64,000 nt of DNA from Cypionkella aquatica. Its GTDB lineage: Bacteria; Pseudomonadota; Alphaproteobacteria; Rhodobacterales; Rhodobacteraceae. The notes beneath the pieces are model-generated. The model was not told the DNA's origin. It worked only from the letters and a program-made list of their open reading frames with translations, and ran no database searches. Shown piece after piece: positions 51,955 through 59,868 of this stretch. The translations under genes were made by a program, and so were the position numbers. The stretch spans positions 1 through 64,000 of the forward strand of contig NZ_BSPP01000019.1 of the NCBI RefSeq assembly GCF_030161095.1, in the 5' to 3' direction. Numbering within the stretch: position 1 is the first letter of the stretch; every line of letters begins with the position of its first letter.

Positions 51955-53514
51955 ATGGCAACCGCAGGGCAAAAAATCATCGTCATCGGCGCGGGCATGG
52001 GGGGGCTATGCTCTGCCATCCGCTTGGCCGCCGCTGGCATGCAGGTGACTTTGGTCGAATCGCAGGCCTACCCCGGCGGCAAGATGCGCTGTTTGGCGTC
52101 GATGGCGGGGCCGATTGATGCGGGGCCGACGGTTTTGACGTTGCGGGCGGTGTTTGATGAATTGTTCGCGGTGGCGGGGGAGACTCTGGACGATCACCTG
52201 ACGCTGGTGCCGCAGCCGTTGCTGGCGCGGCATTGGTGGCTGGATGGCGGGCGGTTGGATTTGTTTGCCGATCCGGCGCAAAGTGGCGCTGCGATTGCCG
52301 AGTTTGCGGGGGCCAAGGCAGAGGCGGAGTTTCAGGCCTTCAACCGTCAATCCGCCCAGCTTTACAAGGCGTTTGAGCGGCCGATGCTGCAGGCGATGCG
52401 GCCTGATCTGGCTGGCATTGGGCTGAACGCTTTGCGCGCGCCTGCGGTTTGGCCTGCGCTTTTGCCGCAGCGAAGCTTGGCGGCGCACCTTTGCAACAGC
52501 TTTACCGACCCGCGCTTGCGGCAGTTGTTTGGGCGATACGCCACCTATGTTGGCGGTGCGCCGGATATGTCGCCTGCGGTGCTGGCGCTGATCTGGCAGG
52601 CCGAGGCGCAGGGGGTTTGGGCGGTTAAGGGGGGGATGCATCATCTGGCCCGCGCTTTGGCAGAGCTTGCGACCCGGCTGGGGGTGACGATTCGCTATGG
52701 CACCTCGGCGCTGCGCATCCTGCGGCAGGGGGGGCGGGTGACAGAGGTGGTGCTGTCAGACGGGCGGGCGATGAAATGCGATGCGGTGGTGTTCAATGGC
52801 GATCCGGCGGCGCTTTTGGCGGGGCTTTTGGGCAATGGACCGCAGCAGGCGTTGAAACCGATTGCGGCGCATCCGCGCAGTTTGTCGGCTTGGGTCTGGT
52901 CGTTTGCCGCCACCCCTGCCTCGTTCGATCTGGCGCATCATAATGTGTTTTTCAACAGCGACACCGCGCTTGAATTCGGGCCGATCCGCCAAGGCCGGAT
53001 GCCGGATGAGGCGACGCTGTATGTCTGCGCGCAGGATCGTTCGGTGCCAGATTTCCCTAATTCCGGGCCAGAGCGGTTTGAGATCATCATGAACGCCCCC
53101 GCCAAGACGACCCTTTCCCCGCATGAGGTTTCCGAATGTCGCGCCAAGACTTTTCCGCAACTGGCCAAGTTCGGCCTGACGTTTTCGCCCCCACCCCCCG
53201 ACCAAGCCCTGATGACGCCACAGGGGTTCGCGGGGCTGTTTCCGGGGTCGCAGGGGGCGCTGTATGGGCGCAGTCCGCAGGGGCTGATGGCGAGTTTTCA
53301 GCGACCCGGCGCGCGGACAGCGGTGCAGGGGCTGTATCTGGCGGGGGGCGGCGCGCATCCGGGGGCGGGGGTGCCGATGGCGGCCTTATCCGGCAAGCAC
53401 GCGGCCGAGGCGATACGGAACGACCTGACTTCGGATGCGTCGTGGCCCCGGACGGTTATGCGTGGTGGTATGTCGATGGTGTCTCGGCTGACGGGACGCG
53501 CGCGGTCTCTGTGA
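51955..53514 (+). CDS. crtD: Hydroxyneurosporene desaturase (methoxyneurosporene dehydrogenase)
   Basis: 519-residue FAD-dependent desaturase introducing the C3,4 double bond in the spheroidene pathway. FAD motif IIVIGAGMGGLCSAIRLAAAG is at about 7-27 and the C-terminal FAD region GLYLAGGGAHPGAGVPMAALSG at about 460-480 (split). Family CrtI/CrtD. The last 73 bases overlap the proposed start of crtC in another frame. Start ATG 51955 sits 28 bp after a PpsR motif, so the mRNA leader must be short. Base composition differs somewhat from minus-strand neighbours because codon choice is richer in G. Confidence 0.93.
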   Translation: MATAGQKIIVIGAGMGGLCSAIRLAAAGMQVTLVESQAYPGGKMRCLASMAGPIDAGPTVLTLRAVFDELFAVAGETLDDHLTLVPQPLLARHWWLDGGRLDLFADPAQSGAAIAEFAGAKAEAEFQAFNRQSAQLYKAFERPMLQAMRPDLAGIGLNALRAPAVWPALLPQRSLAAHLCNSFTDPRLRQLFGRYATYVGGAPDMSPAVLALIWQAEAQGVWAVKGGMHHLARALAELATRLGVTIRYGTSALRILRQGGRVTEVVLSDGRAMKCDAVVFNGDPAALLAGLLGNGPQQALKPIAAHPRSLSAWVWSFAATPASFDLAHHNVFFNSDTALEFGPIRQGRMPDEATLYVCAQDRSVPDFPNSGPERFEIIMNAPAKTTLSPHEVSECRAKTFPQLAKFGLTFSPPPPDQALMTPQGFAGLFPGSQGALYGRSPQGLMASFQRPGARTAVQGLYLAGGGAHPGAGVPMAALSGKHAAEAIRNDLTSDASWPRTVMRGGMSMVSRLTGRARSL

Positions 53515-54347
53515 TCGGCTTTATCGGCTCGGTGTTCTCGCCCTGGTATGCGTGGTCGGGGCGGCGCGATCCGGCGAACCATTGTTGCATCAATGTGGTG
53601 ACCTATGGGCCGGGTGGGCGCTTTACCATGACCGACCGGGGGCGGGGGGCGTTGCTGCAAAGCCGGGATGCGTTGCAGATCGGGCCCAGCCGGATGGCGT
53701 GGCAGAACGGCACTTTGGTGATTGATGTGAATGAGGTCTCGGGCCTGCCGATCATTGCGCGGGTGCAGGGGCAGATCCGGCTGACGCCCTCGGCTGTGAC
53801 GGAGGTGGAGGCGATGCTGACCCCGGATGCGCGGCATATCTGGCGACCGTTTGCGCCCTCGGCCCGGATCGAGGTGGATCTGTCGCAGGGGCACGCTTGG
53901 ACGGGGCACGGCTATTTCGATGCCAACTTTGGGCAGGCGGCGTTGGAGGCGGATTTTCAGCGTTGGACATGGGGGCGCTATCCGCGCGCCCATGGCGGGA
54001 CGACGTGTTTTTATGATGGCATCCGGGCCGATGGATCGACGCTGGCGCTGGGGCTGGATGTGGCGGCGGATGGGTCTGCGGTGCAGATTGCGCCGCCACC
54101 GCTGGCGCCACTGGCGCGCACCGGATGGCGGATCAAGCGCGATACCCGCTGTGATGCGGGGGCTGCGCCGCGCCAGACCAAGGCGCTGCTGGACGCGCCG
54201 TTTTACAGCCGATCACTGGTGCAAACCCGGATCGACGGCGAGGTGGTGACGGGGGTGCATGAGGCGTTGGACCTTGGGCGGTTCCGATCCCCGGTGGTGA
54301 AAGCGATGCTGGCGTTTCGGGTGCCGCGGCGGGAAAAGTGGCCGTAA
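53442..54347 (+). CDS. crtC: Hydroxyneurosporene synthase (carotenoid 1,2-hydratase)
   Basis: About 301 residues; adds water to the psi end of neurosporene/lycopene. Lipocalin-like fold with VFSPWYAWSGRRDPANHCCINV, RFTMTDRGRGALLQS and WTWGRYPRAHGGTTCFYDG. The start is uncertain. GTG 53442 includes the strand GYAWWYVDGVSADG that long CrtC proteins have, and overlaps crtD by 73 bases. GTG 53511, overlapping the crtD stop by four bases, would correspond to the short R. capsulatus form (VIGFIGSVFSPWY). Followed by a parS-like palindrome. Confidence 0.9.
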   Translation: MAPDGYAWWYVDGVSADGTRAVSVIGFIGSVFSPWYAWSGRRDPANHCCINVVTYGPGGRFTMTDRGRGALLQSRDALQIGPSRMAWQNGTLVIDVNEVSGLPIIARVQGQIRLTPSAVTEVEAMLTPDARHIWRPFAPSARIEVDLSQGHAWTGHGYFDANFGQAALEADFQRWTWGRYPRAHGGTTCFYDGIRADGSTLALGLDVAADGSAVQIAPPPLAPLARTGWRIKRDTRCDAGAAPRQTKALLDAPFYSRSLVQTRIDGEVVTGVHEALDLGRFRSPVVKAMLAFRVPRREKWP

Positions 54348-54362
54348 AGGCGCGGAAAAATC

Positions 54363-54378
54363 TGTCCCCGCGGGGACA
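54363..54378. repeat. parS-like palindrome, copy 5
   Basis: Perfect 16-bp palindrome TGTCCCCGCGGGGACA, 15 bp after the crtC stop codon; extended TCTG...CAGA arms make it 20 bp. On the reverse strand its flank (AAAACCACAAGTC) shares elements with the copies at 7609, 39689 (AAAACCACA) and 20802 (ACAAGTC). Confidence 0.72.
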
Positions 54379-54463
54379 GACTTGTGGTTTTCCCTGGATT
54401 TCGGACGATTTTATACAATATGTAGTGTATGTGGTCGATTTATGATGCGCGGCTGTGGGTTTT

Positions 54464-54714
54464 GCCCGATTTGGCCGCAGACAAATCGGGCCGCGCCTGC
54501 CACCCGGCCCGGCCACGGGCCGGGCGTTCTTCGCTGAAATCTTCCACTGGAAGATTTCTAATCGCTCATCACCCCTCGGCAGGCGCGGTTTCCGCGCCAG
54601 CCCAGTCAGGCGCGCCCCGATTTACAGACGTTGGTTTGCGGCATGACGCCCCTTGCTCAACGCCTTTCAGGCTTATGAGCAACTCACCGGAAAACGCTCC
54701 AATGGAGCGTTTTC
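54464..54714. repeat. Cluster of four long palindromes (REP-like)
   Basis: Four perfect hairpins in 250 bp downstream of crtC. They are GCCCGATTTG/CAAATCGGGC (54464-54491), CCCGGCCCG/CGGGCCGGG (54503-54524), GAAATCTTCCA/TGGAAGATTTC (54536-54558) and AAAACGCTCCA/TGGAGCGTTTT (54691-54713). The last two share the design NN-CCA-N-TGG-NN. Some may terminate crtDC transcription. A frame running through them (54429-54905) is not a believable gene. Confidence 0.6.
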
Positions 54715-54870
54715 TTTCGGTTCGGGAAGAGGGTCAGCATGCAATCGCTGAAAGGTGCAGTGCTTTGGCTTGGGCGGGACGGGCGCTGGCCGGGGACTTT
54801 GGCCCCCGACCGGAACACCAACCGCTGCGCTTGGCCAAGGCGATGGCCTTGGCCATTGCGGAACTTCGCT

Positions 54871-55404
54871 TTATCCTGCGTTGGGGTTCAGCCGCATCAC
54901 GCTGAAATTCAGCGCGCCTGCAATCGTGACCCAGACGAGATAGGGCAGGAACGCGGCGCCCGCCCAGAAATCGACGCCAAAGAAGCTCCACGTCGTCGCG
55001 GCGACGGAAAGCCACAGGAACACCATCACCACCATCGCGGCGCGGATGCGGTGCAGGCCGAAGAACACCGGGGTCCACAGCGTGTTGAACGCGATTTGCA
55101 GCGCCCAGAACGCCAAGGCTTGCACCACATTGCCTGCCAAGACGGCCGAGCCGGGCAAGGGCGTGGTGCCCGCAACGGCCGCGCCGCCCGTTACATCAGC
55201 CGACAAGGCAACGCCTGCCACCCGCATCGCGGCATAGGCGATCAGCAGATAGAGCGTGGTCCAGACCACCGGGAACACCCAGTTGCGCGGGGTCCATGTT
55301 GGCTTTTGCAGGCTGTCATACCACGCGCCGGGGTTGAACATCGCGCCCGTTGCGGCGGCGGCACCGCAGGCGGCCAGAAAGGTGAAAAACAGGGGCCAGT
55401 CCAT
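54871..55404 (-). CDS. tspO: TspO/CrtK tryptophan-rich sensory protein
   Basis: 177-residue membrane protein with five hydrophobic segments, related to the mitochondrial translocator protein. Trp-rich segments SLQKPTWTPRNWVFPVVWTTLYLLIAYA (about 31-58, split) and FNTLWTPVFFGLHR are typical. In R. sphaeroides it modulates pigment gene expression in response to oxygen, perhaps through tetrapyrrole efflux. It lies between crtC and crtB, as in Rhodobacter. A slightly long loop (ALSADVTGGAAVAGTTPLPG) is present after helix 2. Confidence 0.92.
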   Translation of the reverse strand: MDWPLFFTFLAACGAAAATGAMFNPGAWYDSLQKPTWTPRNWVFPVVWTTLYLLIAYAAMRVAGVALSADVTGGAAVAGTTPLPGSAVLAGNVVQALAFWALQIAFNTLWTPVFFGLHRIRAAMVVMVFLWLSVAATTWSFFGVDFWAGAAFLPYLVWVTIAGALNFSVMRLNPNAG

Positions 55405-55440
55405 CGGCGTCGCTCCAAACTAGGGTGGTTTGAAGCTAGG

Positions 55441-56466
55441 TCAGATTCCGGCGCGATCCAAGGGGCGGCGGGCGCGATCTTTGGATTCAAGTTGTGCAAG
55501 GGCGGCGAACAAGGCTTCGGATCGGCTGAAGCGGGCGGATTTGCGCGCGGCGGCATCGACGAGGAAGGCGGTTTCCGGGCGGGCGGGGGCGTGCAATGTG
55601 GCCGATCCGGGCAGCAGGGCTGACGCGGCGCTGCGGGTCAGCGACAGCGCCAGCCAGCCGAGTTTTTGCGCGCCACTGGTGCGGGCGCGGGCGGTGATGC
55701 TGTCATATCCATTGCGCGCGACTGCGCCACCGATGCCGGCGTAGACATGGCGGGCGGCATAGATGCCGGGGCGGCAGGTCAGCGGCAGCGCGGAAATCCC
55801 AACCTCGGCTTCGTGGTAAAGGCGGGCGGCTTCGGTCAGCAGGCGTTGGATCAGCGCCCGCAGGGCGGGGGTGGCTTGCGGGTTTTGCAGGAAGGCGGCG
55901 GGAGTCAGCTTGGCGTCGGCCAGCCAATCGAGCGGCAGGTACAACCGCCCTGCCCGCGCATCTTCACCAATATCGCGGGCGATATTGGTCAGCTGCATCG
56001 CCAGCCCCAGATCGCAGGCCCGGGCCAAGGCATCAGCGTCGCGCACCCGCATCAGAACGCACATCATCGCGCCAACGGCAGAGGCGACACGGGCGCAGTA
56101 GGACAGAAGGTCGGGCAAGGTTTGATATTGGCGGCCAAAGGCATCCCAAGCGAGACCTTCGAGCAGGGCATCCGGCAAGGCGCGGGGCATGTCGAAATCT
56201 TCGACCACGGCAGCGAAGGCCCGGTCAGCGGCGGCGTTGCGCGGGCGGCCGGCGTAGACGAGATCGAGGCGGTCGCGCAGGGCCAGCACGGCGGGGGCCT
56301 TGTCGTCGCTGTCATCGACGGCATCGTCGGCTAGGCGGCAGAAGGCATAAAGCGCCAGCGCGGGGTCGCGGACATTTGCGGGCAGCAGGCGCGATGCAGC
56401 GTGGAAGGAAAGCGAGCCGGTGCGGATCGCCTCGCGGCAATGGGCCATGTCGGCGGGGGCGATCAT
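55441..56466 (-). CDS. crtB: Phytoene synthase
   Basis: 341-residue squalene/phytoene synthase-type enzyme condensing two GGPP to phytoene. The Asp-rich motifs are RLADDAVDDSDD (about 45-56) and NIARDIGEDARAGRLYLP (about 160-177). Start ATG 56466 overlaps the crtI stop (ATGA), so crtIB is one unit, driven from the promoter before crtI. GTTR-like tail PETAFLVDAAARK is usual. Confidence 0.95.
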   Translation of the reverse strand: MIAPADMAHCREAIRTGSLSFHAASRLLPANVRDPALALYAFCRLADDAVDDSDDKAPAVLALRDRLDLVYAGRPRNAAADRAFAAVVEDFDMPRALPDALLEGLAWDAFGRQYQTLPDLLSYCARVASAVGAMMCVLMRVRDADALARACDLGLAMQLTNIARDIGEDARAGRLYLPLDWLADAKLTPAAFLQNPQATPALRALIQRLLTEAARLYHEAEVGISALPLTCRPGIYAARHVYAGIGGAVARNGYDSITARARTSGAQKLGWLALSLTRSAASALLPGSATLHAPARPETAFLVDAAARKSARFSRSEALFAALAQLESKDRARRPLDRAGI

Positions 56467-58025
56467 TCGGCTGCCATTCTTTGGGCGCGCGTGCGGGGGG
56501 CGTTGGGGACGAGGGTGCCGAGGACTTCGGCGCTGGCGATCACCCCCGGCAGACCCGCGCCGGGATGGGTGCCTGCGCCGACCAAGTAGAGGCCTTTCGC
56601 CTCCTCCGAGACGTTATGCGGGCGGAAATAGGCGGATTGCAGGATGCGCGGCTCGATAGAAAAACCACTGCCATAGGGCGACAGGTAGCGGGTTTGAAAG
56701 CTGTTGGGGGTGAAGATCAACTGCTCGGTCAGATGATCGGACAGGCCCGGCAGCAGGCGGTCTTCCAGCATCTTTTGCATTTTCTGGCGGTAGGGTTCGG
56801 CCTCGGTTTGCCAATCGGTGTCACCTATCCCGAGATGCGGGACGGGGGAGAGAGCATAGAAGGTGTCATCGCCCACGGGGGCCACCGACGGATCGGTGAC
56901 AGAGGGGCGGTGGACATACAGGCTCATGTCGTCGGCCAGCCTGCCCCGGATGAAAATATCGCGGATGTGGTCTTTGTAGCGCGGGCCGACGAGGATGGTG
57001 TGATGGCCAACCTCGGGCCATTTCAGGCGGGTGCCTTTGGTGCCGAAATACCAGACGAACAGGCCCATCGACCAGCGTTTGCGGGCGAGTTTCGGGGGCG
57101 TCCAGCGTTTGCGGCGGTGGTTGCGCAGCAGCCGGTCATAGGTGTGGCCCGCGTCGGCGTTTGACACCACGATATCGGCGGCGATCACCGCGCCATCGGT
57201 CAGCCGCACGCCAGTCGCGCGGCCATTTTGCAGCAAGATTTCATCGACTTCGGCGTTCAGGCGCAGGGTGCCGCCTTGGCTTTGGATCACCCCCGCCATC
57301 GCCAAAGCAATCGCCGCCACCCCGCCCATCGCGTAATGGACGCCAAATTCCTTCTCGAGATGGCTGACAAGGATATACATCGAGGTGACGTGAAACGGAT
57401 CACCGCCGATGAACAGCGGATGGAAGGACAGCGCGAACCGCAGGCGTTCATCTTTCACGCGAGAGGCCGCATGGGCGTAGACCGATTTGTCAGCCCGCAG
57501 CGCAACAAAGGTCGGCAGCACTTTCAGAAGATCAGCAAAGCGGTGCATCGAGCGGCGGCCAAGGTTTTCAAAGCCGAACCAATAGCGTTTCTCGCTGTCT
57601 TTCAGGAATTTGTCATAGCCGGGAAGGTCGCCGGGCGACAGCCGCGCCACCTCGGCCCGCATCGCGTCGGTGGATTGGCGGGCGGTAAAGGTGGAGCCGT
57701 CTTGCCATTGAATCTGATAGAACGCCTCAAGTGCGCGCAGATCAACGTCTTGGTCAAAATCACGCCCGCAGGCGGCCCACAGATCGCGCAGGCCCTGCGG
57801 CACGGTCACGATTGTCGGGCCAAGATCAAAGCGGTGGCCGCCTTGGGTGATCGAACTGCCACGCCCGCCGGGCATGTCCAGCCTGTCAATCACCGTCACG
57901 CGGTAGCCTTTGGCCCCCAGCCGCATCGCCGCCGCCAAGCCCCCCAAGCCCGCGCCGATCACGATGGCATCAGCCCCAGAGGTGCGGGGCAAGGCGGTGG
58001 AGGGGGTTGAAGAATCTGTCAGCAT
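56463..58025 (-). CDS. crtI: Phytoene desaturase
   Basis: 520-residue FAD-dependent desaturase making neurosporene (three steps, Rhodobacter type) or lycopene from phytoene. FAD motif AIVIGAGLGGLAAAMRLGAKG (about 20-40), then RFDLGPTIVTVPQ and, at the C terminus, GLYLVGAGTHPGAGLPGVIAS. The number of steps cannot be read from sequence. The ATG at 58025 is 16 bp from a PpsR motif. Divergent from crtA. Confidence 0.95.
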   Translation of the reverse strand: MLTDSSTPSTALPRTSGADAIVIGAGLGGLAAAMRLGAKGYRVTVIDRLDMPGGRGSSITQGGHRFDLGPTIVTVPQGLRDLWAACGRDFDQDVDLRALEAFYQIQWQDGSTFTARQSTDAMRAEVARLSPGDLPGYDKFLKDSEKRYWFGFENLGRRSMHRFADLLKVLPTFVALRADKSVYAHAASRVKDERLRFALSFHPLFIGGDPFHVTSMYILVSHLEKEFGVHYAMGGVAAIALAMAGVIQSQGGTLRLNAEVDEILLQNGRATGVRLTDGAVIAADIVVSNADAGHTYDRLLRNHRRKRWTPPKLARKRWSMGLFVWYFGTKGTRLKWPEVGHHTILVGPRYKDHIRDIFIRGRLADDMSLYVHRPSVTDPSVAPVGDDTFYALSPVPHLGIGDTDWQTEAEPYRQKMQKMLEDRLLPGLSDHLTEQLIFTPNSFQTRYLSPYGSGFSIEPRILQSAYFRPHNVSEEAKGLYLVGAGTHPGAGLPGVIASAEVLGTLVPNAPRTRAQRMAAE

Positions 58026-58040
58026 AAAGTCACGATATAC

Positions 58041-58058
58041 TGTCTAGTGTAATTTACA
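58041..58058. promoter_or_regulatory. PpsR operator motif between crtI and crtA (crtI side)
   Basis: TGTCTAGTGTAATTTACA, perfect TGT-N12-ACA, 16 bp from the crtI start. Confidence 0.87.
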
Positions 58059-58114
58059 ATACGCACATTTTCATTGTGGAATCCGCCATTTTACTTTGCA
58101 GATGCCGCAAAAAC

Positions 58115-58132
58115 TGTAAGACTATTCTGACA
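58115..58132. promoter_or_regulatory. PpsR operator motif between crtI and crtA (crtA side)
   Basis: TGTAAGACTATTCTGACA, perfect TGT-N12-ACA, 40 bp before the proposed crtA start. The two motifs are 56 bp apart, unlike the tight tandem at bchC, so cooperative binding would need looping. Confidence 0.87.
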
Positions 58133-58171
58133 CATACCGCTGCTTATAGCCCGAGGTCTGCCATCAACACC

Positions 58172-58867
58172 GTGAGTCTTTCTCTGTTTCGCTTTGCCTC
58201 ACTGCCCGCCCGGATCTGGGTTTTCGGGCAAATGGGGGCGGCGCGGCTGTCGTTCATGCGGATGCCCGAGGTCGGGTTCTGGAAGCTGTGCGGATCAGGC
58301 ACCGGCGAAGGTTTCACGCCAAAACCCAATACCGCAGTTTGGGCCATTCTTGCGACCTGGCCCGATGCGGCGACAGCGCGGCGGGTGATCGCGGAGGCCC
58401 CGGTGTTCAAGCGCTGGCGCAAGCATAGTGCTGAAAACTGGACGATTTTGCTGGAGCCGACCTCGGCCCGGGGGCAATGGTCGGGGCGCGCGCCGTTCAC
58501 CGCGACGGATGCCCCCAATACTGGCCCCATCGTGGCGCTGACGCGGGCGACGATGCGGGCCTCGACGTTTTTGCGGTTCTGGCGGCGGGTGCCGGATATC
58601 TCGGCTGCAATCGGGCAAGACCCGAATGTGATCTTCAAAATCGGCATCGGCGAGGTGCCGCTGCTGCATCAGATCACGTTTTCGATCTGGCCCGATGCCG
58701 CCAGCATGGCGCATTTCGCGCGCGGCGACGGGCCGCATGGCCGCGCCATTCAGGCGGTGCGGGCCGAGGGGTGGTTTTCCGAAGAACTTTACGCCCGGTT
58801 TCGGATTCTGGATGATTGGGGCACTTGGGGCGGCATCCGCCCGCTTGCCGTAAAGGATGCCGCATGA
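58172..58867 (+). CDS. crtA: Spheroidene monooxygenase
   Basis: About 231 residues; oxygenates spheroidene to spheroidenone in air, which marks the spheroidene (Rhodobacter-type) pathway. Conserved LSLFRFASLPARIWVFGQMGAAR at the start (split), GSGTGEGFTPKPNTAVWAIL, RFWRRVPDISAAIG and KIGIGEVPLLHQITFSIWPDAA (about 165-186, split). GTG 58172 matches the family start (VSLSLFRF); the frame is open further upstream. Its stop overlaps the bchI start (ATGA), so bchIDO is cotranscribed. Confidence 0.93.
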   Translation: MSLSLFRFASLPARIWVFGQMGAARLSFMRMPEVGFWKLCGSGTGEGFTPKPNTAVWAILATWPDAATARRVIAEAPVFKRWRKHSAENWTILLEPTSARGQWSGRAPFTATDAPNTGPIVALTRATMRASTFLRFWRRVPDISAAIGQDPNVIFKIGIGEVPLLHQITFSIWPDAASMAHFARGDGPHGRAIQAVRAEGWFSEELYARFRILDDWGTWGGIRPLAVKDAA

Positions 58868-59868
58868 GCCAACCGTTCCCCTTCTCGGCCATCGTTGGCC
58901 AAGCCGCGATGAAACAGGCGATGGTGCTGACCGCGATTGATCCGGGGATCGGCGGTGTGCTGGTGTTTGGCGACCGTGGCACCGGCAAATCGACGGCGGT
59001 GCGGGCGCTGGCGGCGCTGTTGCCAGAGATTTCGGCGGTGGAGGGCTGCCCGGTGAACTCGGCCCGTGTGCAGGATGTGCCGGAGTGGGCGGGGGTGACA
59101 TCGGGCAAAATGATCAAGCGCCCGACCCCGGTGATTGACCTGCCGCTGGGGGCGACGGAAGACCGTGTGGTGGGCGCGCTGGATATTGAACGCGCGCTGA
59201 CGCGGGGTGAAAAGGCGTTCGAGCCGGGGCTGCTGGCGCGGGCAAACCGGGGGTATCTGTATATCGACGAGGTGAACCTGCTGGAGGATCATATCGTCGA
59301 TCTGCTGCTGGATGTGGCGCAATCGGGTGAGAATGTGGTGGAGCGTGAGGGGCTGTCGATCCGTCACGCGGCGCGGTTCGTGCTGGTGGGCTCGGGCAAC
59401 CCCGAGGAAGGCGAGTTGCGGCCGCAGCTGCTGGATCGGTTTGGGCTGTCGGTCGAGGTGGCAAGCCCGCGCGATATTGAAACGCGGGTCGAGGTGATGC
59501 GCAGGCGCGACGCCTATGAGAATGACAACGCCGTGTTCATGAAGAAATGGCGGGCGAAGGATAGCGGTTTGCGCAAGGCGATTCTGGCGGCGCGGGCGGC
59601 GCTGCCGGGGCTGAAAACGCCGGGTGTGGTGCTGCATGATTGCGCGGCCTTGTGCATCGCCTTGGGCTCGGACGGGTTGCGGGGCGAGCTGACGCTGCTG
59701 CGGGCCGCACGGGCGCAGGCGGCGTTTGAGGGGGCCGGAGTGGTCAGCCGCGTGCATCTGCGCACGGTGGCGGCAAGTGCCTTGGGGCATCGGTTGCGGC
59801 GCGATCCGCTGGACGAGGCCGGATCGGGCGCGCGGATGGCCCGCACCATCGCTGAAATCTTGCCGTGA
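58864..59868 (+). CDS. bchI: Magnesium chelatase, ATPase I subunit
   Basis: 334-residue AAA+ subunit of Mg-chelatase. Walker A is GDRGTGKSTAVRALA (about 37-51), Walker B YLYIDEVNLLEDHIVD, sensor 1 LVGSGNPEEGELRPQLLDRFGL. Hexamer drives Mg insertion with BchD and BchH. Coupled to crtA before and bchD (GTGA overlap) after. Confidence 0.97.
   Translation: MSQPFPFSAIVGQAAMKQAMVLTAIDPGIGGVLVFGDRGTGKSTAVRALAALLPEISAVEGCPVNSARVQDVPEWAGVTSGKMIKRPTPVIDLPLGATEDRVVGALDIERALTRGEKAFEPGLLARANRGYLYIDEVNLLEDHIVDLLLDVAQSGENVVEREGLSIRHAARFVLVGSGNPEEGELRPQLLDRFGLSVEVASPRDIETRVEVMRRRDAYENDNAVFMKKWRAKDSGLRKAILAARAALPGLKTPGVVLHDCAALCIALGSDGLRGELTLLRAARAQAAFEGAGVVSRVHLRTVAASALGHRLRRDPLDEAGSGARMARTIAEILP

Noticed and set aside
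54429-54905. 158-residue frame downstream of crtC
   Set aside because: It runs through four hairpins and into the end of tspO; no domain and no ribosome site. Treated as intergenic repeats.
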